64,000 nucleotides of DNA from Photobacterium swingsii (lineage in GTDB: Bacteria > Pseudomonadota > Gammaproteobacteria > Enterobacterales > Vibrionaceae). The notes beneath the pieces were generated by a model, which made no database searches, was not told the origin of the DNA, and was given only the letters and a program-made list of their open reading frames with translations. Of the stretch, positions 16,885-26,556 are shown piece by piece. The stretch is taken from assembly GCF_024346715.1 (NCBI RefSeq), contig NZ_AP024852.1, positions 992,001 through 1,056,000 on the forward strand. The letters run 5' to 3'. Both the position numbers and the translations under genes were made by a program. Within the stretch, counting starts at the first letter, position 1, and each line of letters begins with the position of its first letter.

Positions 16885-16898
16885 CTGATTTGAATCAA
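16885..16898. promoter_or_regulatory. FNR/CRP-family-like palindrome
   Basis: CTGATTTGAATCAA matches the FNR consensus TTGATnnnnATCAA at nine of ten specified bases. It lies between the divergent DksA/TraR-like gene and the 38-residue ORF at 17069. No well-spaced -10 box was found for either direction. Confidence 0.35.
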
Positions 16899-17068
16899 AC
16901 CATTATGAAGATTTACACTGAAGAAACCTCATATCCCTACTTTCCATCGGTTTTTGTCGACGACATCCTCTTATATAGTGTTTCAGCGAAAATCATCCAT
17001 AGAGATGCGCTAGCTTCGCTATATAGCGTGAGGCTAAAAATAATGTCAGCTCATACAAAGGAATTAAG

Positions 17069-17185
17069 ATGGAACATGGATATAAAGAACCCTACAACGC
17101 ACTGTACTTTTTAGGGCTGCTTGTTGCGCTATTGCTACCAACCTTGCCTGCTAGTTTAACCGTGTTGGATATCCTAGGTCGTTAG
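17069..17185 (+). CDS. Small 38-aa predicted membrane peptide
   Basis: ATG at 17069 is preceded by AAAGGA (17058-17063) at good spacing. The peptide begins MEHGYKEPYNALYF, continues as one hydrophobic helix (LGLLVALLLPTLPASL) and ends VLDILGR. One transmembrane segment with a soluble N-terminus is the typical form of small membrane-complex regulators. I do not recognise the family. It stands alone upstream of ybaN, with an FNR-like site 170 bases before it and an 11-bp inverted repeat just after it. Evidence is limited to the start signal and composition. Confidence 0.5.
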   Translation: MEHGYKEPYNALYFLGLLVALLLPTLPASLTVLDILGR

Positions 17186-17205
17186 GTGCTGGTAACCTTA
17201 CGGGG

Positions 17206-17248
17206 TGTTCATCATGACTGGCTAGTACAATATTCGCCATGGTGAACA
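17206..17248. repeat. Inverted repeat after the 38-aa ORF
   Basis: TGTTCATCATG (17206-17216) pairs with CATGGTGAACA (17238-17248), with one G-U pair and a 21-base loop. There is no immediate T run, so it may be an operator or an RNA structure rather than a standard terminator. Confidence 0.4.
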
Positions 17249-17530
17249 TTCCTATTCTGTTTTTTGAATATCGTACTCCTGATATACCTTCCTTGTTTTT
17301 ACTTCATGCGTCACTGATCTGTGAAAACAGTTTTTGAAACTAGTGCCTTGAAAGTTACCCTTTGAATCGTTTAATACAACAGCGCTGCCGTGTCGTATTT
17401 TGATACAGATTAACTCGGTTCTTAAAGTCATTTTTGCGCTTGTTATACTCAAAATACGGTAGAATCAGGCTGCCAAATTAGGGTGCACTGTTGCAGTGTA
17501 TTAGTGATGTAGATAAAGGCTTTGAGTGTA
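17249..17530. other. Gene-free stretch upstream of ybaN
   Basis: Together with the inverted repeat this makes 345 bases between the 38-aa ORF and ybaN. A TATACT hexamer at 17444-17449 could be a -10 element for ybaN, without a good -35. A leftward 66-codon frame across it lacks a start signal and family resemblance and is not accepted. Nothing else recognised. Confidence 0.4.
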
Positions 17531-17920
17531 ATGATAAAACGATTCATTTTATTAACTGTTGGATGGTGCTGCGTGGCACTAGGCGTGTTAGGGATCTTTT
17601 TACCGCTGCTACCCACAACGCCTTTTTTGTTGCTTGCCAGTGCCTGTTTTATGCGAGGTTCACCGCGGTTAAATACATGGTTAACTAACCACCCGACCTT
17701 TGGCCCTATATTGTATAACTGGCATCAACATGGTGCGATAACACGTAAGATAAAGCGACGCGCTAACATTATGATAGTGGTGAGTTTTGCCTTTTCTATT
17801 GCTGTAGTCCCTCTTGCTTGGCATAAAATAATGCTGATTGTGATCGGCGTAACCTTGTTGGTCTGGTTTAATCGTTTGCCCGTTGTAGAGTCGGTTGCCC
17901 CTCGCCGTGAAAATTACTAA
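17531..17920 (+). CDS. ybaN: YbaN-family (DUF454) inner-membrane protein
   Basis: A 129-residue membrane protein with the DUF454 signature: GVLGIFLPLLPTTPFLLLA, CFMRGSPRLNTWL and FGPILYNWHQHGAI followed by a basic stretch and two more hydrophobic segments. The ATG at 17531 is chosen because AAAGG (17515-17519) is too close to the in-frame TTG at 17522 but suits the ATG. E. coli YbaN lies next to priC and apt; here it is upstream of apt with the same orientation. Function unknown; it is predicted to sit in the inner membrane. Confidence 0.88.
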   Translation: MIKRFILLTVGWCCVALGVLGIFLPLLPTTPFLLLASACFMRGSPRLNTWLTNHPTFGPILYNWHQHGAITRKIKRRANIMIVVSFAFSIAVVPLAWHKIMLIVIGVTLLVWFNRLPVVESVAPRRENY

Positions 17921-18014
17921 TATTGCGGGCTGATTGCGTCAGCTGCTTGTTTTTGCAGTCGACGTATTGTTTGCGTAACACCCTGACCTCTTTATTAGGG
18001 GATGGAATACAATT

Positions 18015-18560
18015 ATGACTCAAGACAAGCTAGCTCTAATTAAAAACAGCATCAAATCTATTCAAGATTACCCTAAGCCAGGTATCCTTTTCCGTGATGT
18101 TACTAGCCTGATGGAAGACCCAGCGGCTTACCGTGCAACCATGGCCGTATTGATTGAGAAATACAAAGATCAAGGCATCACTAAAGTGATTGGTACAGAA
18201 GCTCGTGGTTTCTTATTTGGTGCACCACTGGCACTGGAACTTGGTGTAGGCTTTGTGCCGGTTCGTAAACCGGGTAAATTGCCTCGTGAAGTGATCGGTG
18301 AGAGCTACGAACTAGAATATGGCCAAGATACGCTAGAAATTCATGTTGATGCGATCAATGAAGGCGATAAAGTATTATTGGTTGATGATTTGCTAGCTAC
18401 AGGCGGTACTATTGAAGCAACCACTAAGCTTGTTCGTCGTTTAGGGGGTAACGTAGAAGATGCTGCGTTTGTGATTAACTTGCCAGATATCGGTGGTGAA
18501 GCACGTCTGAAAGGTTTAGGCCTAAATGTGTTCAGTATTTGTGATTTTAGTGGTCACTAA
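18015..18560 (+). CDS. apt: Adenine phosphoribosyltransferase
   Basis: A 181-residue type I phosphoribosyltransferase. The PRPP-binding loop is [13 protein letters not shown], and [10 protein letters not shown] and PVRKPGKLP are the family's adenine-site and flexible-loop segments. It makes AMP from adenine and PRPP in purine salvage. GGGGATGGA before the ATG is a good ribosome site. It lies directly upstream of dnaX as in many gammaproteobacteria; the 148 bases between them hold no recognisable RNA gene. Confidence 0.95.
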   Translation: MTQDKLALIKNSIKSIQDYPKPGILFRDVTSLMEDPAAYRATMAVLIEKYKDQGITKVIGTEARGFLFGAPLALELGVGFVPVRKPGKLPREVIGESYELEYGQDTLEIHVDAINEGDKVLLVDDLLATGGTIEATTKLVRRLGGNVEDAAFVINLPDIGGEARLKGLGLNVFSICDFSGH

Positions 18561-18708
18561 TCGTTAAGCATCATGCTTATATTACTCCGCCACTGTTGTG
18601 TTTCGCGCATCGGTGGTGAAGTATTGGACGCTCAAGGTAGAGTCCTCTCGCGCCAAAATCCTCCCTGTGCTAGCATTGAAATCTTGATTCAGTAAGGTTA
18701 AATAATTC

Positions 18709-20883
18709 ATGAGTTATCAGGTTTTGGCTCGCAAATGGCGACCGCATCAATTCGACGATGTGGTAGGTCAATCCCATGTCTTAACGGCTCTGGCCAATGC
18801 ACTTGCCCATGACCGACTTCATCACGCCTATCTTTTTAGCGGCACCCGAGGTGTTGGTAAAACGACCATTGCACGTATTTTTGCTAAAGGGTTAAATTGT
18901 GAGCAAGGGATCACGGCGTCGCCTTGTGGGCAATGTACGACGTGTCGTGAAATAGAAGAAGGTCGCTTTGTTGATTTGCTGGAAATCGATGCGGCATCGC
19001 GAACCAAAGTAGAAGATACTCGTGAACTGCTCGATAACGTGCAGTACAAGCCTGCGCGTGGCCGCTTTAAAGTGTATCTGATTGATGAGGTGCACATGCT
19101 CTCTCGTCATAGCTTCAATGCATTATTAAAAACACTAGAAGAGCCGCCAGAATACGTTAAATTTATTTTAGCAACGACCGATCCACAAAAACTGCCGGTG
19201 ACGATCTTATCGCGTTGCTTACAGTTCCATTTAAAGCATCTAGATACCACACAAATTCACGATCAACTTGCTCATGTTTTGACGCAAGAGCAGGTGGATT
19301 TCGAGCCGCGTGCACTAAATTTATTAGCCCGTGCTGCTGATGGTTCTATGCGTGATGCCCTTAGTCTTGCGGACCAAGCTATTGCTCTGGGGAACGGTTG
19401 TGTAGGAACTGAACCTGTTTCTATGATGCTAGGAACGCTCGATACAGACCAAGCCTTACAGTTGCTTGAATCTGTCGCGCAAGGTGAAGCACAAACTGCG
19501 ATGGCCAGTGTTGCATCACTCGCTGCGATTGGTGTGGAATGGGATAGCTTACTGCGCGAACTTGCGGCACAACTTCACCGTGTTGCACTTCATCAAGCCT
19601 TACCAGCTTCGCTAGATGAGTCAGCACCTGATGCAGACCGCATTGTGGCATTGAGTGGTGCTATGTCGCCGCAAGATGTACAGCTGAGCTACCAAATTGC
19701 GCTACAAGGCCGCCAAGACTTAGCTTATGCACCAGAAGGGCGCACAGGCTTAGAGATGGTCTTGCTGCGTATGCTGGCGTTTAGACCTATGTCAGGGCAG
19801 GGGATCACTCCGCAATCTATCAATGTGCCTGCTACTGAGCCAGCGCCTGTCCCTCAGGGGCAACAATCAGCACCTAGCTCGCATCCTGCATCAAGCCTAC
19901 ACTCTGCGCCAACACAAGGTGGTATGGAGCGAGTACAGGCATTGAAAGCGAGAATGCAGCCAGCCACTGCGGTTTCTCAGACGCAACAGCATGCGCCGGA
20001 AACCATGTCTGCACCGAGGCAGCCTGAACCTCGTTATGAGCAAGCTCCGCAACAGCAACCAGTACCAATGAACACACCGAGTGCTCAATCGGAACAGGCT
20101 CGATCTGTACAGCCTCAGCAGGCACCGCAAACACCACCTCAATCCGGTGTGTCAGGCTTGCTTGCTGCGCGAAATGGCTTACGCAGCCAAAAAAATCGTG
20201 CTGAATCCCCAATAGGAAAAAAGCCTGAATCGACACCAGCCAAGAAAGTCGCAACCAATGTTTTAGATCGCATCGCGACTAAAGCAAAAAATGGCCATGG
20301 CCAGACTGCGATGCCGGTGTCGAATGCATCTATGCCTCCGCATTTAGTGGCGCAACAAGCCCCCTTAGAGCCAGAAGAGTACCAGTGGAAATCGACGCAA
20401 GTAGTCGATGTGTCTGAATCTAAGGTGAAACTTGCACCACGCCAAATAAAGCAAGCGTTAGAGCATGAAAAGACACCCGAAATGACAAAACAACTTGTCA
20501 TTGAAGCGGCAAATCAGGATAGTTGGTCTGATTTAGTGACTAAGCTTAATGTTGGACGTTTAGTACAACAATTAGCATTAAACTCTGCATTTGTGCAAAG
20601 AGAGCATAAGGTCACTTTGCAATTGCGACAAACGCAAGCACACCTCGATAGCCCGAAGGCTCGGGAACAGTTACAAGAAGCAATTGGTGGCTTATTAGAA
20701 CAGCCGATTGAACTGAATATTGAATTAAGTGATGAAGGGCAAACGCCGCTTGAATGGCGAGAAGCGATTTATCAGGAAAAATTGGGTCAAGCGAAGCACA
20801 GCTTACTGCAAGACCCACATGTTAATTTTATCTGCCAGCGCTTTGCCGCGGTGGTTGATGAAGAAAGCATTCGACCGATTTAA
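18709..20883 (+). CDS. dnaX: DNA polymerase III tau/gamma clamp-loader subunit
   Basis: A 724-residue clamp-loader ATPase. Walker A is GTRGVGKTT (about residues 45-53), the zinc-binding cysteines are in CEQG..SPCGQCTTC, Walker B is LIDEVHML and sensor 1 follows in ILATTDPQK, with the SRC motif at ILSRC. After about residue 365 comes a Pro/Gln-rich linker, then the tau-specific C-terminal domains that bind DnaB and the alpha subunit. The linker contains two slippery heptamers each followed by an immediate -1 stop, so a shorter gamma form is expected (separate entry). Followed by ybaB and recR, probably as one operon. Confidence 0.95.
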   Translation: MSYQVLARKWRPHQFDDVVGQSHVLTALANALAHDRLHHAYLFSGTRGVGKTTIARIFAKGLNCEQGITASPCGQCTTCREIEEGRFVDLLEIDAASRTKVEDTRELLDNVQYKPARGRFKVYLIDEVHMLSRHSFNALLKTLEEPPEYVKFILATTDPQKLPVTILSRCLQFHLKHLDTTQIHDQLAHVLTQEQVDFEPRALNLLARAADGSMRDALSLADQAIALGNGCVGTEPVSMMLGTLDTDQALQLLESVAQGEAQTAMASVASLAAIGVEWDSLLRELAAQLHRVALHQALPASLDESAPDADRIVALSGAMSPQDVQLSYQIALQGRQDLAYAPEGRTGLEMVLLRMLAFRPMSGQGITPQSINVPATEPAPVPQGQQSAPSSHPASSLHSAPTQGGMERVQALKARMQPATAVSQTQQHAPETMSAPRQPEPRYEQAPQQQPVPMNTPSAQSEQARSVQPQQAPQTPPQSGVSGLLAARNGLRSQKNRAESPIGKKPESTPAKKVATNVLDRIATKAKNGHGQTAMPVSNASMPPHLVAQQAPLEPEEYQWKSTQVVDVSESKVKLAPRQIKQALEHEKTPEMTKQLVIEAANQDSWSDLVTKLNVGRLVQQLALNSAFVQREHKVTLQLRQTQAHLDSPKAREQLQEAIGGLLEQPIELNIELSDEGQTPLEWREAIYQEKLGQAKHSLLQDPHVNFICQRFAAVVDEESIRPI
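20190..20228 (+). other. Programmed -1 frameshift region in dnaX (two slippery heptamers)
   Basis: Heptamer A AAA AAT at 20190-20196: a -1 shift reads TCG TGC and stops at TGA (20202-20204), giving 498 residues. Heptamer A AAA AAG at 20217-20223, the same heptamer as E. coli dnaX: a -1 shift reads GCC and stops at TGA (20226-20228), giving 506 residues. Both frames were counted from the ATG at 18709. I see no strong downstream GC hairpin and only a weak TAGGA upstream of the second site. Confidence 0.7.
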
Positions 20884-20942
20884 CTGCAGTATCAGACTGC
20901 GGTGTAGCGTGAATATTAACCAGACCAATAGAGAGAGATAAT

Positions 20943-21272
20943 ATGTTTGGTAAAGGCGGTATGGGCAACATGATGAAGCAAGCGCAGCAAATGCAAGAGC
21001 GCATGCAGAAGATGCAAGAAGAAATTGCAAACATGGAAGTAACGGGTGAGTCAGGTGCTGGCCTTGTTAAAGTTACCATCACTGGTAGCCACAGTGTACG
21101 TCGCGTTGAGCTAGATGATAGCCTAATGGAAGACGACAAAGACATGCTTGAAGACCTGATTGCTGCTGCATTTAACGATGCTGCACGTCGTGTTGAAGAA
21201 GCGCAAAAAGAGAAAATGGCTGGTGTTACAGGTGGTATGAACTTACCAGCTGGCTTCAAGCTACCTTTCTAA
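20943..21272 (+). CDS. ybaB: Nucleoid-associated protein YbaB/EbfC
   Basis: A 109-residue member of the YbaB/EbfC family: [18 protein letters not shown] at the N-terminus, then a helical Met-rich segment and [21 protein letters not shown] in the centre. These dimeric proteins bind DNA, coat the nucleoid and influence gene expression. It lies 59 bases after dnaX and three bases before recR, the order conserved across many bacteria. AGAGAGATA precedes the start. Confidence 0.95.
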   Translation: MFGKGGMGNMMKQAQQMQERMQKMQEEIANMEVTGESGAGLVKVTITGSHSVRRVELDDSLMEDDKDMLEDLIAAAFNDAARRVEEAQKEKMAGVTGGMNLPAGFKLPF

Positions 21273-21275
21273 TCA

Positions 21276-21878
21276 ATGCGTACCAGTCAATTACTGGAAC
21301 AATTAATGGAGGCCCTTCGTTGTCTGCCTGGGGTTGGCCCCAAGTCAGCACAGCGAATGGCCTTCAGTTTGTTACAGCGCAATCGGCAAGGTGGTCTTCA
21401 ACTTGCTGATGCTCTAAGCCAAGCCATGACTGAAATTGGCCACTGCCAACAATGCCGAACATTTACTGAAGAAGAGGTCTGTGCCATCTGCGCTAATCCT
21501 CGTCGTCAGGAATCAGGGCAAATCTGTGTGGTTGAAAGTCCAGCCGATATTGTTGCTGTTGAATCAACGGGGCAATTCTCTGGTCGCTATTTCGTGTTAA
21601 TGGGGCATCTTTCACCGCTAGATGGTATTGGCCCATCAGACATTGGATTGGATCTTCTGGAGTTTCGCTTACAGAAAGAACCAATCAGTGAACTGATTTT
21701 AGCAACCAACCCAACGGTGGAAGGTGAGGCGACAGCGCACTATATTGCTGAATTATGTAGTGAATACGATGTACCTGCGAGTCGAATCGCGCACGGTGTT
21801 CCTGTTGGTGGGGAGCTAGAATTGGTGGATGGCACAACGTTATCGCACTCAATTGCTGGCCGTCAAAAGCTGTATTAG
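21276..21878 (+). CDS. recR: Recombination protein RecR
   Basis: A 200-residue RecR. It has the N-terminal helix-hairpin-helix ([17 protein letters not shown]), a C4 zinc finger (CQQCRTF...CAICANPRR, about residues 57-75) and a Toprim domain ([14 protein letters not shown] ... [17 protein letters not shown]). With RecF and RecO it loads RecA onto gapped DNA. It starts three bases after ybaB ends, so translation is probably coupled. A strong bidirectional terminator separates it from the converging toxS. Confidence 0.95.
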   Translation: MRTSQLLEQLMEALRCLPGVGPKSAQRMAFSLLQRNRQGGLQLADALSQAMTEIGHCQQCRTFTEEEVCAICANPRRQESGQICVVESPADIVAVESTGQFSGRYFVLMGHLSPLDGIGPSDIGLDLLEFRLQKEPISELILATNPTVEGEATAHYIAELCSEYDVPASRIAHGVPVGGELELVDGTTLSHSIAGRQKLY

Positions 21879-21895
21879 ACAAGTTTCAGCGTAAT

Positions 21896-21926
21896 AAAAA
21901 ACCGCACTATAGGGTGCGGTTTTTTT
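21896..21926. terminator. Bidirectional terminator between recR and toxS
   Basis: AAAAAACCGCAC (21896-21907), loop TATAGG, GTGCGGTTTTTTT (21914-21926); A and T runs on both sides. Confidence 0.9.
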
Positions 21927-21950
21927 ATATCTCGAATACATCAAAAGGGA

Positions 21951-22496
21951 CTACAACGAGTAATAAATGGTCGAGCCATAAGTGAGACTTGTGAGCAGCA
22001 AACTCTTTTCGTTTAAGATATCAATACGGCGACTTTGACGAGCATCCATACGAAAGATTTTACGAATAGCCGTTAACTGCTTCTTCTGGAAATCTTTATT
22101 GGTGCCAGAGGTGATGTCTTTAAACTCGGCTGGCTCAGTTAGCAAATAGCCGCCACTGATGTTCCATGTGCCCGATTCAGAGATATGTAGCGTTAGTGGC
22201 TCTTCATTATCACTGTATAGTTTCATCAGTGTAATGCGTGAGTAATTTTTATTGGGTAAATATACCATGTGGCTGGTTTGCTCGACACGGCGTAGTACTA
22301 GTAGCTCATCATCGAGTAGTTTTTCTTCAATACGACTGACTGTGTTTGACTGCCACTCACGTGACATGATCAGTTGCTCTTGCTTGTAGTCGCTAGAGTA
22401 GTAGAGCCAAAAGCTAAATACTGTTGAAATCGCTAAAACCAGGTACGGCCAAAAACGTTTTAAAATAGTTGAGATCGAACTTTCTTTTATTGGCAT
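21951..22496 (-). CDS. toxS: ToxS, membrane partner of ToxR
   Basis: A 181-residue protein with an N-terminal membrane anchor (WPYLVLAISTVFSFWLYY, residues about 16-33) and a periplasmic domain with the ToxS pattern SREWQSNTVSRIEE, LRRVEQTSHMVYLPN and the C-terminal LTSLTYGSTIYYSL. ToxS stabilises ToxR and with it senses periplasmic conditions such as bile; in Photobacterium the pair responds to hydrostatic pressure. Its start overlaps the end of toxR by 10 bases, so translation is coupled. It converges on recR. Confidence 0.92.
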   Translation of the reverse strand: MPIKESSISTILKRFWPYLVLAISTVFSFWLYYSSDYKQEQLIMSREWQSNTVSRIEEKLLDDELLVLRRVEQTSHMVYLPNKNYSRITLMKLYSDNEEPLTLHISESGTWNISGGYLLTEPAEFKDITSGTNKDFQKKQLTAIRKIFRMDARQSRRIDILNEKSLLLTSLTYGSTIYYSL

Positions 22497-23338
22497 AACT
22501 GATCGTTATCCTCTTGGCTTGATAACAAACGTAGCGTGACATTTTCGTTTGGCGAATCAGTGCTATGAACGTAATTAATCCAAATTTGACTCTGCTGACC
22601 ACCAGTTGCGATAACTTCTATCGGCCTTTTACCCTCAGGATGAAACTCAAGGTAACGCGCCACACATGTACGGATCATTGGCTCCCAACGACTCAACCCT
22701 GGGTGATTATTGGGAGTCAGAACTGGGATACCTTCAACGTCGATGAAATTAGCAAAAGCCGCTGATTTAGGTGGGTAACTAGTATTAACCATTAACGGCA
22801 GAAGTAGCGCGATAACAAGGGCTAACCAGCCGTAGATATTTACACGGTGACCTTTACTGATTGGTGCTGCGGCTGTGTGGTGTGCTGTTTTTTCCACAGG
22901 TGCTGCGTCGTATTCAGGCGCGGAACGTTCTGCGGTTGGTATTTGGCTGACGAGATCTTCAGCAAAGGTTTTTTCAGATTTTTCTGGCTTTGTAAGATGC
23001 TCTGAAACGGGTGCTATCATTTGATAACCGCGTTTAGGCACTGTTTTTATAAATTCAGGGGACTTTGTTGAATCTTTTAATGCTTTACGCAGGGTTGAAA
23101 TGGCTTGGGTTAAGCTAGAATCATCCACCTCAAAACCTTGCTCTCTCCAAACAAAATCATGTAATTGAGTGCGAGTGATGATTGCGCCAGGTGTTTCTAT
23201 CAAAAGGCTGAGTGCGCGGCTTTCATTACTGCCTAAGCGAGTAAGCTCATCACTTTCAAGTTGGTCAATTAAGCTGTTGTCGTAAGGGTCAAAAAGGAAA
23301 CGCTTACCAATTAAGAACTTAGTGGAGGTGTTATGCAT
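22487..23338 (-). CDS. toxR: ToxR transmembrane transcription activator
   Basis: A 283-residue one-component regulator. Residues about 5-110 form an OmpR-type winged helix that is nearly identical to vibrio ToxR (RLGSNESRAL, HDFVWREQGFEVDDSSLTQA, LRKALKDSTKSP, VPKRGYQ). A Glu/Pro-rich linker leads to one membrane segment (GWLALVIALLLPLMVN) and a periplasmic domain with two cysteines (TCVARYLEF near the middle and the final LCQ), probably a disulfide. The ATG at 23338 is chosen over the TTG at 23350 because GGGG lies seven bases upstream and the residues fit family starts. It regulates porins and sits back to back with htpG, as in vibrios. Confidence 0.93.
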   Translation of the reverse strand: MHNTSTKFLIGKRFLFDPYDNSLIDQLESDELTRLGSNESRALSLLIETPGAIITRTQLHDFVWREQGFEVDDSSLTQAISTLRKALKDSTKSPEFIKTVPKRGYQMIAPVSEHLTKPEKSEKTFAEDLVSQIPTAERSAPEYDAAPVEKTAHHTAAAPISKGHRVNIYGWLALVIALLLPLMVNTSYPPKSAAFANFIDVEGIPVLTPNNHPGLSRWEPMIRTCVARYLEFHPEGKRPIEVIATGGQQSQIWINYVHSTDSPNENVTLRLLSSQEDNDQLCQ

Positions 23339-23460
23339 TTTTAGCCCCAATGAAACAGTTTAGGCACTTATATATCATAATTCCCTGAATATAATCTGAA
23401 TGTAAAAAAAGGAAAATCTCTGCGTAGAAATTCTAAAAAGAATAAAAAAGGCTATTTTAG

Positions 23461-23488
23461 GTTGAAAACCTACTATTTGACCACATCT
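23461..23488 (+). promoter_or_regulatory. Sigma-32-type heat-shock promoter for htpG
   Basis: GTTGAAA (23461-23467) and CCACATCT (23481-23488) are each one mismatch from the E. coli heat-shock consensus (CTTGAAA and CCCCATnT) with a 13-base spacer, about 105 bases before the htpG start. Confidence 0.6.
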
Positions 23489-23592
23489 AATTGGTATCTA
23501 ATTGGGAATTTTTACCATAAATAGACGAGCGGTTACTTAACCGCATGAATATAGTGGTAATTTTACGTAAAACTATTGTTTTTGGAGTTTCG

Positions 23593-25497
23593 ATGAGCGA
23601 ACAACATACCTCTACCAATAAGGAAACCCGTGGTTTTCAGTCAGAAGTGAAACAACTTCTTCATCTGATGATTCACTCTTTGTATTCAAATAAAGAGATT
23701 TTTTTACGTGAGCTAATTTCTAATGCGTCGGATGCGTCAGATAAATTACGTTTCCGTGCATTGTCAGAGCCAGACTTGTATGAAGGTGACTCAGATCTAG
23801 GTGTTAAATTGTCATTTAATGCCGATGCAGGTACGTTGACTATTAGCGATAACGGCATTGGTATGAGCCGTGAAGATGCGATTGAGCACTTAGGTACAAT
23901 TGCAAAATCAGGCACAAAAGATTTCTTCAGTAGCCTAAGTAATGAAGAAAGCAAAGACTCACAGCTTATTGGCCAATTTGGTGTTGGCTTCTACTCTGCG
24001 TTTATTGTGGCTGACTCTGTCACAGTACACACCCGTGCTGCTGGCGCACCCGCAGAGCAGGGCGTGAGCTGGCAATCAAGCGGTGAAGGTGATTACAGTG
24101 TTGAAGATATCACTAAGTCGACACGTGGTACTGATATCATTCTTCACCTTCGTGAAGAAGAAAAAGAATTTTTAAGCGAATACCGCCTACGTGACGTGAT
24201 CGGTAAATACTCAGATCATATTGGTATTCCTGTTCACCTGCAAACGGCAGAGATGGACGAAGAAGGGAAAGAAACAGGCAACAAAAAGTGGGAGCAAATC
24301 AACAAGGCGCAGGCTTTGTGGACTCGCAACAAGTCAGATATTTCTGAAGAAGAATACAAAGAGTTCTACAAGCATGTTTCTCATGACTATGCCGAGCCGC
24401 TTCATTGGAGCCATAACCGTGTCGAAGGTAAGCAAGATTACACTAGCTTATTATATGTGCCTTCTAAAGCACCATTCGACCTATATAATCGCGATAGTAA
24501 GCATGGCTTGAAGTTATATGTTCAACGTGTGTTCATTATGGATGATGCTGAACAATTTATGCCAAGTTACCTACGCTTTATGCGTGGTTTGATCGATTCT
24601 AACGATTTACCACTAAACGTATCGCGTGAGATTTTACAAGATAACAAGGTGACTCAAGCGCTACGTAAGGCGTGTACGAAACGTTCATTAACTATGCTTG
24701 AGCGCATGGCGAAGAATGATGCAGAGAAATACCAGACATTCTGGAATGAATTTGGCCAAGTACTAAAAGAAGGCCCTGCAGAAGATTTTGCTAATCGTGA
24801 CAAAATAGCGAACTTGTTACGCTTTAGCTCAACTGAGAATAATGCGGCTGAACAAGTTGTTTCATTGGCGGATTACGTTGAAAGAATGAAAGAAGATCAA
24901 GAGAAGATCTACTTCATCACAGCAGACAGCTTTAAAGCAGCGCAAAATAGCCCTCACCTTGAGCAATTCCGTGCGAAAGGTATTGAAGTTATCTTAATGC
25001 ACGATCGCATTGACGAGTGGCTGATGAATTACTTACCTGAATTTGATGGCAAGCAGTTCCAGTCAATCACAAAGGCGGATCTTGATTTGTCTAAATTCGA
25101 GAATGAAGAAGACAAAGAAAAGCAAAAAGAAACAGAAGAAGCTTTCAAATCTGTGGTTGAACGCACCCAAGCTTACTTGGGGGATCGTGTGAAAGAAGTA
25201 CGTACGACTTTTAAACTTCACGATACACCTGCTGTTGTGGTTACAGATGAAAACGAAATGGGCACGCAGATGGCAAAATTGATGGCTGCTGTCGGTCAAG
25301 AAGCGCCTGAAGTGCAATACATTTTCGAAATTAACCCAGAGCATGCTCTGGTTAAACAAATGGCAGACGAAGCTGACGAAGTGGTATTTGGCCGTTGGGT
25401 TGAAATGCTGATGGGTCAAGCGATGTTAGCGGAACGTGGTGCGATGGAAGATCCATCTCAGTTCCTGAATGCGGTTAATCAGCTACTGGCTAAATAG
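23593..25497 (+). CDS. htpG: Molecular chaperone HtpG (Hsp90)
   Basis: A 634-residue Hsp90. The GHKL ATPase motifs are [24 protein letters not shown] and [11 protein letters not shown]; the middle-domain catalytic Arg region [16 protein letters not shown] and the C-terminal dimerisation domain are complete. The ATG at 23593 is preferred over an upstream in-frame ATG at 23545 because TTTGGAGTTTCG precedes it and the protein then starts [19 protein letters not shown], like other HtpG proteins. A heat-shock promoter is visible upstream. It folds or remodels cytoplasmic clients with DnaK. Diverges from toxR. Confidence 0.96.
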   Translation: MSEQHTSTNKETRGFQSEVKQLLHLMIHSLYSNKEIFLRELISNASDASDKLRFRALSEPDLYEGDSDLGVKLSFNADAGTLTISDNGIGMSREDAIEHLGTIAKSGTKDFFSSLSNEESKDSQLIGQFGVGFYSAFIVADSVTVHTRAAGAPAEQGVSWQSSGEGDYSVEDITKSTRGTDIILHLREEEKEFLSEYRLRDVIGKYSDHIGIPVHLQTAEMDEEGKETGNKKWEQINKAQALWTRNKSDISEEEYKEFYKHVSHDYAEPLHWSHNRVEGKQDYTSLLYVPSKAPFDLYNRDSKHGLKLYVQRVFIMDDAEQFMPSYLRFMRGLIDSNDLPLNVSREILQDNKVTQALRKACTKRSLTMLERMAKNDAEKYQTFWNEFGQVLKEGPAEDFANRDKIANLLRFSSTENNAAEQVVSLADYVERMKEDQEKIYFITADSFKAAQNSPHLEQFRAKGIEVILMHDRIDEWLMNYLPEFDGKQFQSITKADLDLSKFENEEDKEKQKETEEAFKSVVERTQAYLGDRVKEVRTTFKLHDTPAVVVTDENEMGTQMAKLMAAVGQEAPEVQYIFEINPEHALVKQMADEADEVVFGRWVEMLMGQAMLAERGAMEDPSQFLNAVNQLLAK

Positions 25498-25613
25498 TCG
25501 GTCGTTGGTGAGACAATCAATAAGATGTGATAGGCATTATGGTGAGAGACTGACTAAGGTCTAATCGACGCTCTTGTGACTATCGCATAGTATGCTGATA
25601 AAGAATGTAAACC

Positions 25614-26355
<742 letters not shown>

Positions 26356-26378
26356 TCACCGCTTAGTGTGATTAATTG

Positions 26379-26409
26379 AAACGGGCATACTTAGGTGTGC
26401 CCGTTTTTT
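26379..26409 (+). terminator. Terminator after adk
   Basis: AAACGGGCATAC (26379-26390), loop TTAG, GTGTGCCCGTTT with continuing T run (26395-26409); one G-U pair. Confidence 0.88.
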
Positions 26410-26556
26410 ATTCTCATAAAGCCATTGATAAAAAGTCCCCAAATCCTAGATACTAAATTTAGTAAACAGAATGATCGTTTACGATATTGAGCCGTACAAG
26501 TTAGTGATAGTATTAGCTATAATACGGTTTAACTAAGATAAAGCGGCGGATAAATA

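Noticed and set aside
17252-17452. Leftward 66-codon ORF upstream of ybaN
   Set aside because: TTG start without a ribosome site and no recognisable motif.
18561-18708. Possible signal-recognition-particle RNA upstream of dnaX
   Set aside because: This is a common place for that gene in some bacteria, but the conserved GGTCAGGTCCGGAAGGAAGC-type core is absent; no other RNA recognised.
20139-20501. Leftward 120-codon ORF across the dnaX linker
   Set aside because: Antisense shadow of the low-complexity tau linker.
25063-25419. Leftward 118-codon ORF inside htpG
   Set aside because: Antisense to a complete, conserved htpG frame; rich in Phe, His and Cys as expected for a shadow frame.
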